NCBI GenBank assembly: GCA_009746045.1
Contig: RPFO01000065.1
Coordinates: 7,769,576 to 7,833,575 of the forward strand
Direction of reading: 5' to 3'
DNA: 64,000 bases
From: Mesostigma viride
Taxonomy: Eukaryota > Streptophyta > Mesostigmatophyceae > Mesostigmatales > Mesostigmataceae
Part shown: one piece after another, positions 51,218 through 64,000 of the stretch
Position numbering within the stretch: the first letter of the stretch is position 1
Layout of the letters: each line of letters begins with the position of its first letter
The notes under the pieces: generated by a model
The model's database searches: none
The model's input: the letters and a program-made list of their open reading frames with translations, nothing else
What the model was told of the DNA's origin: nothing
Position numbers and translations under genes: made by a program

Positions 51218-54200
51218 CTACCCACTACACCCACTCACCTTCCAACCGCTAACCCGGCAACGCCCTCGCCCACCCATACCCGTGCTCCGTAATCTCCCCC
51301 CCCCCCCCCCCCCGCCCCCCCTACTCGAGCTCCTCCTGGCACAACAGCGGCGCACGGCATGAGAGCTGGCCCCCCAGGGAGTCCCCCAGATCCCCCCCCT
51401 CAGAAACCTTGGCATGACCAGATCAGGCGTATGCCCGGCACCCGCGTGCCGTGCCGAGTGATGATGGTGGTGGTGATGGTGGCGCAGGTGGCGCGCCAGC
51501 TCATCCTCCTCCACGCTCCCCTCACTCCCCTCACTGCTGGCCTCAAGGCTCCCGCTCCCACTCCCGCTCGCGCACGCGCGCCAGATGGCCGAGTCGTCCC
51601 CGCTCCCTTCCGTGCCACTGCTCAGCGCAGCCCCGCCCCCGCTGTGGTTGAGCTCCGCCTGAAGCAGCATCGCCGCGCGCAGCTGCTCCTCCTGCACAAA
51701 CGCCGACAGGCCTGCGGCCACCTCCTGAGGCGGTGGTGGCAGGGCTGAAGCTGGTGCTGGCAGAGGCTCCCTCTTGGGCATGCCAGGCCCCTCCGCCCCC
51801 TGCGCCGCTGCTGCTGTCGCAGATGGTACCACGGCAACGTCAGGAGCGGCAGCAGAAACTTGCGCCGTGGCGGCAGCCGGCGCAGCCACCTCACCGTCGC
51901 CAGATACCGCGGCCGACTTGACAGGGGAGCGTTCACGCGCCACAAGTTTGGGGGGGTCAGAACCCATGCCCTTGTCTGCCGCAGGCACCCCTTTCAACGC
52001 AGGCTCTGAATGTAGGCCTTCAATGGGACTGCCCCTCTCACCGGCAGCCTCTCCCCCCTTGCGGCGGTCACTCGAGGCCTCGCTGTGGGAGACGCCGCCC
52101 CGCATGACCATGCTGCTGCTGCTGCCGTCGTCACTCGCGCTCGAACCCGCAGGTGTCGGTGCACTGCCGCCGCCACCGGCACCATGACCTTTCCCGTACA
52201 GCGTGAACCCGACCGAGTTGTTACCGGCGTCCGCCCCGCTGCCGCAGTGCGAATGATGGTGATGCGCCACCCAGTGGGTATGAGCTTCCGCGCTGACACC
52301 TGTCACGACATTGGTCTCGTGCCCCTGGGACGACACTTGCACCGGGCTGGGTGTGTCCTCCACTTCTCCTCCATCCTCCATTTCCTGACCTACGTGCCCT
52401 GAATCCCTCTCCTCCTCATCATCATCATCATCCTCCTCACCCTCCCCGAACTCCTCTTCCTCCTCGGGGACGGTCGCCATAGCGTAACCGTGCCGGGGTG
52501 CCGGCCTGGGCCTATCCCTGTCTAAGGCCCCCTGTGCTGACGCCCCTGGTGCGTCCGCGCCATTCCCCCCGCCGACCCCTCCCTTGTCATCCCCTGGGCC
52601 AGGTGGCCCCCCCATGCGTCGCCTCTTCACCACGTGGCCCCCCTTGGCTGGCTCCAACCCCTGGCGGTGGCCGAGGCGGTTTCCGCCGCCACCCCCTGGC
52701 CCGTCGTGGTCGACCGCGTACGCCAGCATGTCCAACAGGGTGGCCGCGCGCGAGGCCTCGCCCTCCACCCCCTTGACCCCCCTGGCGACCGGCTTGACGA
52801 TCCCCCCCTCGGCCAGGCCCCCGTTGGACGAGCCACCTCCCTTCACCGCGGATGCGCCAGCACGGCCGGCCACTGGCTCCGCGTCGCCCGAGTGCTGGGG
52901 CGTCCCCGCTGGGGTGGACACGGCAGCCTGGTGGCTAGCAACACCACCGCTGGCGGCGCCGGGCCCCCGCTTGCGAGGCCGCGCCGAGAAGCGCTGCATT
53001 AGGTGGTGCGCGCAGTACATCTTGTCGCCCTGTGTAGGGCGCGAGCAACGCCAACGCTTGCCGTCCATGCGCTGGCACCTGCCAACCCCGCCGTTGCCGC
53101 CATCCCTCGCAGGGCCGCCACCAGGGTGATTCGCCGCCGCGGCGCCACCACTGGCCACCGCCGCGTCCATGCCGAACTCATGGCCTGGCCGGCCCGAGGG
53201 ACCCGTAACGCCAGGGTGCGCCTGCCTCGACTCATGGCTCCCTGTGGATGCCCTGCCAGGGTGCGAGGACATGCCGTCACGGCCCCGCGGCACGCGTAGC
53301 TGCTGCCCCGAACTCTGGCGGTCGCCGTCCCCATCTTCGTACTCCTCCTCCCCCTCCTCCTCCTCATCATCACTGCCATCCACCGGGCTGTCCCGGTCGC
53401 CACGTCGCCTTCCATCGCCACCATACCCGTGTCGGCCAAAAGTGCCCCGCGGGCGGCCCCTCCCGCGCTTGGCCGCGCGGTAGCCCACCCCCGGCTCCTC
53501 CGTCTGCTCCTCCTCCCCCACCTCGGCATCATCCTCACTCTCGTGGTTGCCCACACGCCGGTCCTCCTGGATGCCCGCGCGACCACCGGACCACTCGCCC
53601 CCGCTTGCCCGGCCACGATAACCCCCCCTCGAGGTACTCACCCCACCCCTGGCCGGCACGTGCCGCACCGATGGCGCCATCGCCTCCCGCGCACGCTTGC
53701 TCGGGCCATACATGCTCACGGGGGCCTCCCCGCCGCCCGAGCCTTGCCCCCAAGGGAGCGGGGTCGGGCACGCCGACCGACGGCGCGCCAGCAAATGATG
53801 CTCGCAGTAGTGCTTGCCGGGCATGGCCGCGTGGCGACAGCGCCACTGCTTCCCGTTGGTGCGGTGGCAGCGGGACGACTCCTCGTCGCCCTCGCCTTCG
53901 GCCGCCACGTCATCGTCCTCCTCCTCTTCCTCTTCCTCCTCCTCGTCCTCCTCATGCTCATCCACGGGAGGGTGAGCCAGGCGTCCTGACCCAGGCCGCG
54001 CCTTGCCACCGCCTCCTGCCACGGGCGACCGCGGCGCTGCCCCGGGGGGAGAGACCGGCCTCCCAGACTCCCTATCCCTGCCCCGCGCGTGGCCCTGGCC
54101 ATAGCTCCCAACCGCCTTGGCACCAGCGCCGCTTCCGTAGTTACCATGGTAAGGGCCGCCCTTGCCCCCGATCTGCAGCAGCAGGTGCAGAAGCGTCAGG

Positions 54201-57200
54201 TCGCGGCGCAGCATGATCACACCCTCCTCATGACCGCCCTCGCCCGCGCGCATCGGACGCGCCTGCTTGCGACGGCACGTGTGGGCACCCCCCACCGCCA
54301 CCGCCGATGACCCCAGCCCGCCCGCATGGTGCCCTTTCCCGCCCACCAGGACGCCGATTCCGCCACCTGGCGCCCAGCCAGAGCTCATGCCCCGCTTGAC
54401 GGGCTGACCGGGAACGCCTTGCTTCGCGCCGGTCGACCCGTGCCCATTGATCCTGCGTTGATCGTCCTCATGATACCCCGGTGCAATCGCCCGTCTCAGC
54501 CCCAGGGGGGTCGCCTCACGACTGGGCCTCCCCCCACCATCATCCCATCCCACGGGCTTGCCATCACCGCTGCCATCCACACCCTGACCAGCCTTGCGGG
54601 GGTGGCCACTCCGTTCCCTGCTATCAGACCCCCCCGGGCCGTCCTCTTCATCCTCGTTACCACCATCAACTACGTGCGGCTCCTCCCCGTCACCCTCCGA
54701 CTCCTGGCTTGCCCTCGCCGGCCGCCGCGGCGCATCCCAGGGGCCCCTCCGCCCCCTCCCAGTCTTGGCCACCTCTCCCTGGCCCGCATCCTCCTCCAAT
54801 GAATGCGGCTCTGCGGGCCCCAACTGAGGGGACGAGCCTCTTCTCGCAATGTTCCCACCGCCATCCTCCCCTCCCCCGGCATGGTCCCCTGACGGCCGTG
54901 CCTTGGCGCTCGGCCCCCGCCCGTGCTTACCGTGCTTGCCCGCCTGCTTGCGCGTGGGTGGCAGGTGGTGCGGGCAGTACTTCTTGTCGGGCGCCGCCAG
55001 CTTCTTGCAGCGCCAGCCCTTGGAGTCGCTCTTGCTGCACTGCACGTTCCAGGGGTGAGGCGCTCCCCCCACAGGGACAGGTGGTGCGCTCGCGTGAGAA
55101 AGGCCCTGCGGCTCCTCCCGCGCGCACTGCGGATGCACCTCCACGCCTGCGTACCGAACCTGGCTTCTCTCCGGCCCGTCTACCCAACCCTGGTCGCCAC
55201 CACTACCAGCCGCCACTACCCTCTGGTCCCCAGCACCCTGGAACCCCCCCTCGGAACTCTCCTCCTCGCTGTCACCCTCGCGATCCTCCTCGCGCTCCTC
55301 ACGGTCCCCCTCGGAGCAGTCCGCCGCACTGGGGCCGATACGGGACAGATGCTCGAGCTCAAGCCGACTCCACGTGGTGGCCACGCGGGAGCGGCCGGGG
55401 TAGCTCGGGCCCACCGTGGTGCCGACACCTGTCCACGCAGAGCGCTTGCGACGGCACGCCGCCGCGGCCGCGAGCATCATAGGGATGAACGTGTCGATGT
55501 AGGTCTGCGGGAGCAGCGGGGCATACGCGTTGTCATTCTTGTCCCCTTCTTCTGAGTCGCTCCCTGCCCTATCGGCATCATCCATGTCCACATCTGACCC
55601 CGTCTCCATCTCCTCGTCGTGCTCGTCCACATACCGCCCACGCTTGCCGTTAGCGACATAGTCACCGGCATCCTCCTCATTATCATCGCCGTTGTCGTCG
55701 CTGACCTCATCATCGTTGGCCTTGTTAGGGTCCAACCGCGGCCGCGGCGGCGGTGCCACACGGGCAACACCGGCGGTGCCGAACTGACCCCACGCCTCGG
55801 CCTTGATTAGGGTCGCGGTGTGAGTGGGCGCGTGGAAGGGGCCGTCGGACAGGCGCGGCATTGCCGCTGCGGCCGGGAACACGACCTGTGAGTGCATGTA
55901 GCAGGGGAGTGTCAGGTTGGCGGGGTACGAGCTGGCGCCAGGGGCGGCCGGGCGGGAGGCCGTCGACGCCACTGGGCGGAAGACGGCGCGCGAGGCGAGG
56001 GGCTGTTGTGGCTGCTGTTCACGATGGTGGTGATGACGGTGATGACAATGACGACGGTGATAACGGTGGTGGTGGGGTGATGGTAATTTTTGGAGTGTCA
56101 GGAATTGAACAAGGAAGACACACACAGACAGACAGTGCGATGGAGGAGGGATTATGGATGAGGTTCACATGCCTCTGTTGGGATGCGCCGGAGCACCCTT
56201 GAGAATGCTTTCGGGACCTTAAGGACGTGGCAATACTGGTCATTGACAAGAGGAAGGTCAGAACAATGTGTGCATAGTATAGAAGAGCATAGTATAGAAG
56301 AGGCATTATTACAATAAGCCTTCACCAATGTCGTATAGACAGGACCTTTGAGGCTATTGGCATAATCAGCTCCGAAGATTCCTGCCATGTAGCCCTCAGC
56401 AGTTGTTTCCTTTCTTAATCTCCTTCCTCCTGAGTAAAATTAAAAAGAATGCTGAAAGGCCACCAACACAAGCAGCGGGCAAGATAGACTCTTTGTTGCA
56501 CAATGTGGTGCCTAGGATATTGCAAACAGCATCTAATAGCACAGCTTGGCCCACAAACACGCTCACAGCACGGCTTGACCCACAGAGTGATTTGGTTGGA
56601 GGATGTACAGCATCCTCCAACCAAACCACTTAAGCCTGATGCACATAGCAAAACATCCGTAAATGCACAAAAGTTCCAAAACACTTGGAGGAATTGAAAT
56701 GGATGATGTAATAGAAAAGGGAAACATGGTAATCTGGAGAGCTGCAGACTATCCACTGATAAAAGTTCAGAAACAAGAAATAAGTTTGGTAGAATTCCAT
56801 GTGGGAGAGTTCCCATACCAGAAACATCGCAGGTGATTGAGAAAAAAAAGCCGAATGTGCCTGCTTTCTGCTGAATGGAATACAAAAAAAAAAAAAAATC
56901 TAAAGCCACCTCAAATGAAATTACCCAACCCGCACACAACATTTCATGCCTCAGATCAGACGGAACCGGTGAACTCTCATTAAAAATGGACTTATATCAT
57001 CCAAACTCACCGCTGGGTCCCTCACCATGTTAACTGCAGCTCCCTTTTGCTTGCTCTCCTGGGATGTCGCGTACTGCTGTTCCATGGCCGGCGGAAAAGC
57101 TGTAAATAAGGCTGGAATCTCTGCATTCAAGGTTGTACCTACAGTTGCTGTTTTCAGAGCACCTAAATGGCCCTCGCCACTTGCAACTGCACCCTTTAGC

Positions 57201-57244
57201 TGGCATGCTTCGTTGGGCATTGCACACGGTTCGATTGGCTCCAT
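51218..57244 (-). CDS. Protein with three WRC zinc-binding domains
   Basis: Putative nuclear regulator. WRC is the zinc-binding, DNA/nuclear-targeting module of plant growth-regulating factors. Inferred exons: 57244-57011 (starts MEPIEPCAMPNEACQ; donor GTGAGT) and 56014-51218, about 1676 residues. Three WRC motifs fit C-x9-C-x10-C-x2-H exactly: CSKSDSKGWRC...YCPHH (about 55047-54960), CHRTNGKQWRC...YCEHH (about 53875-53790) and CQRMDGKRWRC...YCAHH (about 53075-52990). Between them lie long acidic, Gly/Ser- and Arg-rich stretches with HHHHHHHH near the end. I see no QLQ domain, so it is not a standard GRF. The large exon is 4.8 kb and GC-rich. The first exon and start are less certain; the ORF itself continues to 56125, and codons past 56014 are probably intron. 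The C-terminal last 40 residues (Gly run) may be read-through. Confidence 0.8.
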
Positions 57245-60200
57245 GGGGCTCCCTGCTGCTATTAGACTGCAAACTAGAGATCGCTAGACCACCTCAGCCC
57301 CGCCCTTCTCACTGTACAGCGCTTCACCGGATACCTTGCTGGTCGCGAAATAAGGCCCACGTCCTGCAAAGTTGTCAAGGACATTTGTGTGCACAGACAG
57401 AGCGGTTAAGTTGAGCTTCAAAAAAGACCATAAACGGCACAAGTAAGGAAGAGACCACAAATGCAATCATAGAGCTTCAAGTGTTGAATCTATTGCAAGT
57501 ATCCTCAATGATTGCCTTGTTTCAAAATACTTTTTCGACATGTGCCTGGAATCTTCCTGTGATTAACATTTAAGGTGGCACACTGCACCTATACATGTCA
57601 CACATGAACATCACCAGCAAGCTATATGCAGTATCCTCATTGATTGCTCCCCGACGGAGACATGAGAATAATAAATTAATAATTCATTATAATACGCAGC
57701 TCTATTCTCATTGATCGCCTTATTTTAGAAAACTTTTTCAGTGTTCATGCCTCGCATTTTGCTGTGATTACGCCTTTAAGGTGGCCACAATAAACTGATC
57801 CATGTCACACATCAACATACATGCAACCCATACGCGTCAAAGCTGTTTTTGAAATGCAATACAAGGCACTTGTTGTCAGTATCTGCTTCGGATTGCTTTA
57901 ATGGCGAAGTCCAGGAGATCCTCCAAAACTTGGTAGTACCCAGAGCCTCTAGCTGAATGCAAGCGGAGACGTTGCGATTTCAAAAAACGACCGCTTGACC
58001 GATAGGAGGCTTTCAAAATTTAAGAGATTGGTTCTGAACAAAGGTAGTGGACACTGCAAATTCTGAATAAATGACGGCGGCGCTCCTCTTCCATGTTTCG
58101 CCGCGCAAATGCTAATTCAGGAAATCGGAAAGCTTTCAGGCAGCACGAGGCCGCCTGAATGCCAGACCGGGGGCGCCTGTAGGCGCACTTGCCCGAAAAG
58201 GCACGATCCATGATCGAGTTCGACATGCGAACAACAAATTACGAAGAATTTCGGTTTACGCGGCGCTGCAGAGGGCTTGGGAATCATGGGATTCGACGAT
58301 CCACGAGGAATACTGAAGCGAACGCGGTCGCACAGCAGCAAATTCCTCATCAACGACATACCTGGCTGTCATTCGACACAACGGTTTGTGAATTAACCTC
58401 TAGACCTGCTCGGCGATTCTCCTGGACTTCGCAGACTTCGATTATAAGAAATGGCTGGATGGACGGCATGTCCAATTATGGACCAAAACTTCCACCTCCA
58501 CGGCGCCTTTCGACGGGAATCCAAGTATCCATCGATTTAAGGCCTGAAAATTAACAATCAACTTCCAAATTCCACACAACTGCCCTAATCCGCCCACTCC
58601 CACCCAGGCCGACCGCTTTGCGCACTTACGCGTCGACTTCGCGCGCACACTGGAAATCACTCGTGCAGGGCTCCATTCCACGGGCAGTCGTTGGCAGACG
58701 TTCTGCCGATCCGGAATTGCCGGGGTCCCATAGCAATTGGCCTGTGTAGACGACAGGCACGCAACCTACATTTGAATGGTCTAGGCAGCCATAGCTTGAT
58801 TATTGCCGAAAGTCAAAATGTCCTGGCCTTGTGCACGGCTTTGGACCAGTACTTGATTTCGGGGTTGGGGAGGGGTACAGGGGCAAGAATTTGGGGCTGA
58901 AATTGGGGGTCTGATGCACAGTAAACTTTTCGAGGTCGGAACTCGGAAGCCACTCGCGCGTTTTTTAGCCGTCCTGGACGGCTTGCTGACGCGCATCTCG
59001 GCAGACGCATCTCGGCATCCAAATCATTACCAAATCTTAACGATCACGCCGTGCCCAATCGCGTTGCCTGTGGACACGCCCCTGCTACTTGGCGGCCGGG
59101 CGTTGCTAAGTATGAATCGCTACAAACGTTGCACAGGATGCAGCCGTTTGCGCTCCGATGTGCGCGCGCAAAGTCGAGGTGGAAAGTTGTGGCTCAGCCA
59201 GATTGCCGTACGGCGACGCAACCCCGTGACAAAGCAACATTAATGACAACCCTGGGAGGCGCGGCGCCGGGCCAGCGTAGGATTGGAACAGCCACGCTGG
59301 CGCCTGGGAGGTTGCAAGCTTTGGCGGGAGGAGTTCAAGAGCTGGAAGTGCTGATTCTCTGGGTTCGTTCTTCCCAGCTTTCAACCAGTATCTCCCCGGC
59401 CGTAAATAATCCCCCCGTCACGAAAGCGGGGCCCGTCGCGAATCTTCGCAGGACTTTTGGATTCCACGTGCTGCATACAGAGCGTCGGGTGTCGGGAAAA
59501 CCGCAATGATGTTTACAGTTGCACGAAGGACACATTTCTCTGCGTATAGGAGAGAGATATTACGGAGGCCATGGCCATGCTTAGTTGATTGGTCGCACGC
59601 GTATGCAGCTTAAAGAGCATGGCATAATGGTCAGCTTTCCATCTGTGCATGCAAGGCGGCTCTTTGGGGGCGCGCTAGTAGATCGCATGCAAGATCGTGA
59701 TTTTCACGGGCCGTTAGGCGCTACGTTTTGATTGACGTGCCTGTCTTATCATCTGGTGCTTTCGCGCCAGTACGCCGACCCGAGGCTTGCCGGCGCCACA
59801 GTCACATTATCCTCGTGCGGGATAACGACCGCGGTCATGCGATGACAGCATTCTTTTCATGGTAGGAGTCGCGTTGCATATGGCAACCTGCAACCGCCAG
59901 GGGTTTACGTGCCAGAGCTGAGGTTCATAGGCTGAATTGGAAGTTTTACCCAGCTGTGTGGAAGTTATGGTTGGTAGCGCTTGGTCGTAGGGGGGAGCAG
60001 ATGGCAACCTTGGGCAAGTTTCCGGAAAAGGAGACGGCCCATGGGACGTCCAATGGCGATGCACCTGCGGCTTCCGCGTGCGGAAGTTCTGAAGTAAGCA
60101 GGGATCAGCCATGCATGCCGTCTCCGGACAATCACCGGGTGCCTCTTAGCGTATAGACGGCTGTCCATGTCTGTTCTGGGGTAGCTCGAAGGGTTTCGTG

Positions 60201-60900
60201 GGTAGTGGAATGCAGGTAGCGTGCGCATATGCTGCTCGCGTGGCTTTATCCGACTCTCTATGGCCATGGCTTCATGTTTGAATCGTTTTCCTGTATTCGA
60301 GAGTCTGTAGAGAAATTTTACAGTCGTTGCCAGCTCGTAGTGGCTGCTTCCGTTCTGGGAGTGGGTAGTGGCGTGCTCTGCCATCTACAGGGCCATGGAA
60401 GGACGGGGTCAGTGGCAATGTGTGCAAGATTTTGGTGGATTCTTGGTTGCCTACTGCTTTGGTAGCCCCTTGGGCAGCCTGCCTCTCGTTGTTAGTGTGC
60501 TGCTTACTCTGCCCATGTCTTCTCCCCTCTCCCGGTGTGGCTGGTGCCTTTGTCTGGTCTCTGTTGGGACGTAGCTCTTGAGGCCCGAGTGGGGTATATT
60601 AGTTTGCATCTAGGCTGGGATGAGCTCCCAGTAATTGTTACTAATAGGCAGGTGCAGCAGGTTTCGTTTATGGAGGACTGGGCATGCTCCCTGGCGGCTG
60701 GGGTGCTATGCGCTGCATTTGCTGCCATGCCCTTGCCACCTGCCGATGCATTGGCCACCTTCCCTTTTTTGCCATTGGTCGGTCTTTACCCTTTCAAGCC
60801 ATCTCCAAAAACATGAATAAGAGAAATTTTGGTAATCATTTCAATACAACGAGCATTCATCGAGCATAGCAGGTGATCAGCATCAACATCGATCAGGTTG
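57245..60900. other. Upstream region of the WRC gene, no gene supported
   Basis: Several short frames occur on both strands but no family or splice-consistent chain is recognisable. At about 57645-57690 an element-end-like block (CTCCCCGACGGAGACATGAG, then AATAATAAATTAATAATT) resembles 14231-14378. Part of this stretch must contain the WRC gene's promoter. Confidence 0.45.
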
Positions 60901-61180
60901 GGCGCTGGTTGTCTCCTTGATAGATCAGGTTCATAGACGCTGGTTGTCTCCTTGATAGATCAGGTTCATAGACGCTGGTTGTCTCCTTGATAGATCAGGT
61001 TCATAGACGCTGGTTGTCTCCTTGATAGATCAGGTTCATAGACGCTGGTTGTCTCCTTGATAGATCAGGTTCATAGACGCTGGTTGTCTCCTTGATAGAT
61101 CAGGTTCATAGACGCTGGTTGTCTCCTTGATAGATCAGGTTCATAGACGCTGGTTGTCTCCTTGATAGATCAGGTTCATA
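60901..61180. repeat. 35-bp minisatellite, eight perfect copies
   Basis: The unit starts GACGCTGGTTGTCTCCTTGA and ends GATCAGGTTCATA. Eight units cover exactly 280 bp; only the first differs by one base. It directly adjoins unique sequence on both sides. Confidence 0.95.
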
Positions 61181-62309
61181 GACGACTAAGAATTGTCCGT
61201 GGCTGGAAACCCAGGAGATGCTAGTAGAAGCAACCCGTCCAGGGGAAAGGATGGGATGGATAGGCGGTGGGGATGTTTGTGAGGTGTGGGGTGTGGGGTT
61301 GGGTGGCGGGGGGGAGTTGGAGGCGGGGGGCAGGTAGGGGTGATTGTTGTGGTGGCGGCGGGGGCCAGTGGGGGCATGCAGTGTGTAGGCACCCAGGGCG
61401 AATGGCGCGTCTGGCATGGGAAAGGTTGGTGCGATGGTCATGGTGCCGTGAATGGATCGGTGGCATGGGGATTGATGGGGCTCGTGTCGTGGTACCAAGG
61501 GGCCTTGATGGTGGCGAGGTGTTCCAAGAAGTGCTGGTGATGGTGGTGGGGTGTTACAAGAGGTGAAGGATGGGGGGGATGCTTCAGGTGCTGCTGGCAA
61601 GGTTGATGTGATTCAATTCGTGTGAGGTCCGTTTGGATTTCGGCATAACGCCGTTGATTTTCCGTTGAGAATGAACCACCATTCTCATGATGGATGGGTC
61701 CATACGCCAGCCACAAGGTGCTATCGTCTCCTCTTTTAGCGCGTCTGATAATCCGAAACCTGTCACAGCTTTCAACCCTGAACGCTGCTGCGGTTACCAA
61801 AGCGTGCGCTGGCGGCGGTTGCACCTGATGCTGTGTGATCGAAATGCTTCACGGGTCGGTGACGTACCCCAGGCATCTAGGTGAATGTTCATCTCTATAG
61901 TATATATGGACCTTAATAATCCTTCGGGATATCGATTGTGGTTTGTCGACGGGCGGCGCCTCGCTGCCCGAGTCGTCATGGGCGGCCTTGTCCCTTAAAA
62001 CACTTAATTCGCAAGCATGCACACGGTGTGGTCTCGTATACGTACCCCCCCTCCCCCCACACATGTTGTGTGTTTGGCCCCCAAAAACTACAGCGTGCCT
62101 CTTGCACAATGACTCAGCTAGTTCACGAATTCAGCAAGCTTAAACTTAACATTCGCTCGCATGCTGTGACTGTATGGCCCCTTCCGAGCCCTGTGCTTCC
62201 ATGTGCCCCCACCACCACCACCACCCCCACCCCCGCCCCGCAACCGCCCATACCACGTGCTCACCATTGGTGGCACGTGGGCGTGTGCCGGATTCGTGCC
62301 ATCCCTCAG
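61181..62309. other. Unassigned region before the last exon
   Basis: Gene-poor. A G-rich plus strand stretch (61267-61340) is compositionally odd. Earlier exons of the next gene may lie here, but I cannot define them. Confidence 0.35.
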
Positions 62310-62744
62310 GGCGGGGATCTGACCGACGGCGTCTCCAAGGGGTGGGCGCGCCGCTCTTTTCAAAGGGACAACGCGGACGGCGAGCCCATCAACCTTCACG
62401 ACCTCGAGACCGCGAATGAGCCGCCCCGCGTCTCCTTTGACATGTTCCTCGAGGGCCACCCCGTGCGTGTGTCCGCGACCTCTTGCTGGCTGCTGTGGGC
62501 GGCACGCGACCCGGGGCAGAAGGCGGACCCAGGGGCCGCGCCCGCGGGGCATAACTTCCAACACCTGCAACCGCTCACGGACGAGCCGTGCCACGCGGGG
62601 GCCAACATCCCCATGAGCGAGATTCTCAAGGTGGAGAAGCTTAAGGGCACGATCGTGCGGCCGACGCCGAAGCCAGGCAGCATCCTGCGGTGGTGCTCGG
62701 GCGTGTGCCCGCCGGTGGACTGCGGGAGGAGTGACCCGATCGAG
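62310..62744 (+). CDS. Internal exon of an unrecognised gene
   Basis: The exon is flanked by ATCCCTCAG on the left and GAG before GTGAGAGG on the right, and is open for exactly 145 codons with both junctions in phase 0. It reads GGDLTDGVSKGWARRSFQ, INLHDLETANEPPRVSFDMF, GHPVRVSATSCWLLWAARD, DEPCHAGANIPMSEILKVEK and SILRWCSGVCPPVDCGRSDP. Composition is that of a folded soluble protein with six cysteines. I recognise no family. The minus-strand frame over the same bases is longer only because the adjoining repeat is open. Upstream and downstream exons are not seen; the gene probably continues beyond the window. Confidence 0.6.
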
Positions 62745-62762
62745 GTGAGAGGGGGTTAAGGG

Positions 62763-63212
62763 CCGGGGGGTGGGGAGGGGGTGGGGAGGGGGTGGGGAGG
62801 GGGTGGGGAGGGGGTGGGGAGGGGGTGGGGAGGGGGTGGGGAGGGGGGGGAGGGGTGGGGAGGGGGTGGGGGGGGGTGGGGAGGGGGTGGGGAGGGGGTG
62901 GGGAGGGGGTGGGGAGGGGGTGGGAGGGGGTGGGGAGGGGGTGGGGAGGGGTGGGGAGGGGGTGGGGAGGGGGTGGGGAGGGGGTGGGGAGGGGGTGGGG
63001 AGGGGTGGGAGGGGTGGGGAGGGGGTGGGAGGGGGTGGGGAGGGGGTGGGGAGGGGGTGGGGGAGGGGTGGGAGGGGGTGGGAGGGGGTGGGGAGGGGTG
63101 GGGAGGTGGGGAGGGGTGGGGAGGGGGTGGGGAGGGTGGGAGGGGTGGGGAGGGGGTGAGGAGGGGGTGGCGAGGGGGTGGGGAGGGGGTGGGGGAGGGG
63201 GTGGGGGTAAGG
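62763..63212. repeat. G-rich minisatellite (GGGGAGGGGGT-type, 11 bp)
   Basis: About 40 copies of GTGGGGAGGGG with slips. It starts about 20 nt after the splice donor of the preceding exon; the sense strand is G-rich with quadruplex potential. Confidence 0.95.
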
Positions 63213-63215
63213 GGG

Positions 63216-63295
63216 GTTGAGTGAGTGAGTGTGAGTGTGAGTGTGTGTGTGTGTGTGTTTGTGCGTGCGTGTTTGTGTGTGCGTGTGTGTGAGGG
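63216..63295. repeat. (GT)n-like tract
   Basis: GAGT and GTGT units with GCGT interruptions. Confidence 0.85.

Positions 63296-64000
<705 letters not shown>

Noticed and set aside
53248-55482. Long plus-strand frames opposite the WRC exon
   Set aside because: Shadow frames in GC-rich sequence; the minus frame alone contains conserved zinc motifs.
60901-61180. Possible CRISPR array (repeated 35-bp unit)
   Set aside because: Units are contiguous with no spacers, and the genome is eukaryotic.

Overview
The window is nuclear DNA of a eukaryote, most likely a green alga. Conserved genes are cut by GT-AG introns and surrounded by retroelement remains and very large simple-sequence arrays. The green-lineage assignment rests on three things: a protein with three WRC zinc-binding motifs (a plant/algal module), best resemblance of several proteins to land-plant homologues, and a short CCCTAAA-type telomere-like stretch near 5155. 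Genus cannot be told from the sequence.

Layout. 1-5360 holds non-LTR retrotransposon debris on the minus strand (a reverse-transcriptase fragment and ORF1-bearing elements) and gene-poor DNA. 5361-16603 (minus) is an OSCA/TMEM63 mechanosensitive cation channel gene in six exons. It is head-to-head with a pyroglutamyl-peptidase I gene at 17360-22824 (plus, six exons). 22825-33205 is a repeat island: three more ORF1 elements, fragments of a second transposon family, a 184-bp satellite and 1.8 kb of CA, ACGC and CTCC arrays. 33206-40213 (minus, eight exons) encodes anamorsin/DRE2, with a 2-kb pure GATA array inside intron 5. It is head-to-head with an ANKRD39-like ankyrin gene at 41038-45512 (plus, five exons), whose intron 2 holds a 1-kb foldback palindrome. 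45513-51217 is mostly transposon fragments. 51218-57244 (minus) encodes the triple-WRC protein. 57245-62309 shows no gene I can support. 62310-62744 (plus) is one clean exon of an unrecognised gene, followed by G-rich and CT arrays to the window end.

The genes are unrelated in function: osmosensing channel, peptide turnover, cytosolic Fe-S assembly, ankyrin adaptor, and a putative WRC regulator. The most striking feature is in the introns. Several contain degenerate tandem copies of the adjoining exon end together with its splice site, on the donor side (OSCA introns 2, 4, 5; peptidase intron 4) and on the acceptor side (peptidase intron 5). Arrays of pyrimidine-rich minisatellite, read in the sense direction, sit just upstream of 3' splice sites. 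A short hairpin, stem CTCC/GGAG with loop GTTG and paired changes between copies, marks the 3' ends of several retroelement copies.
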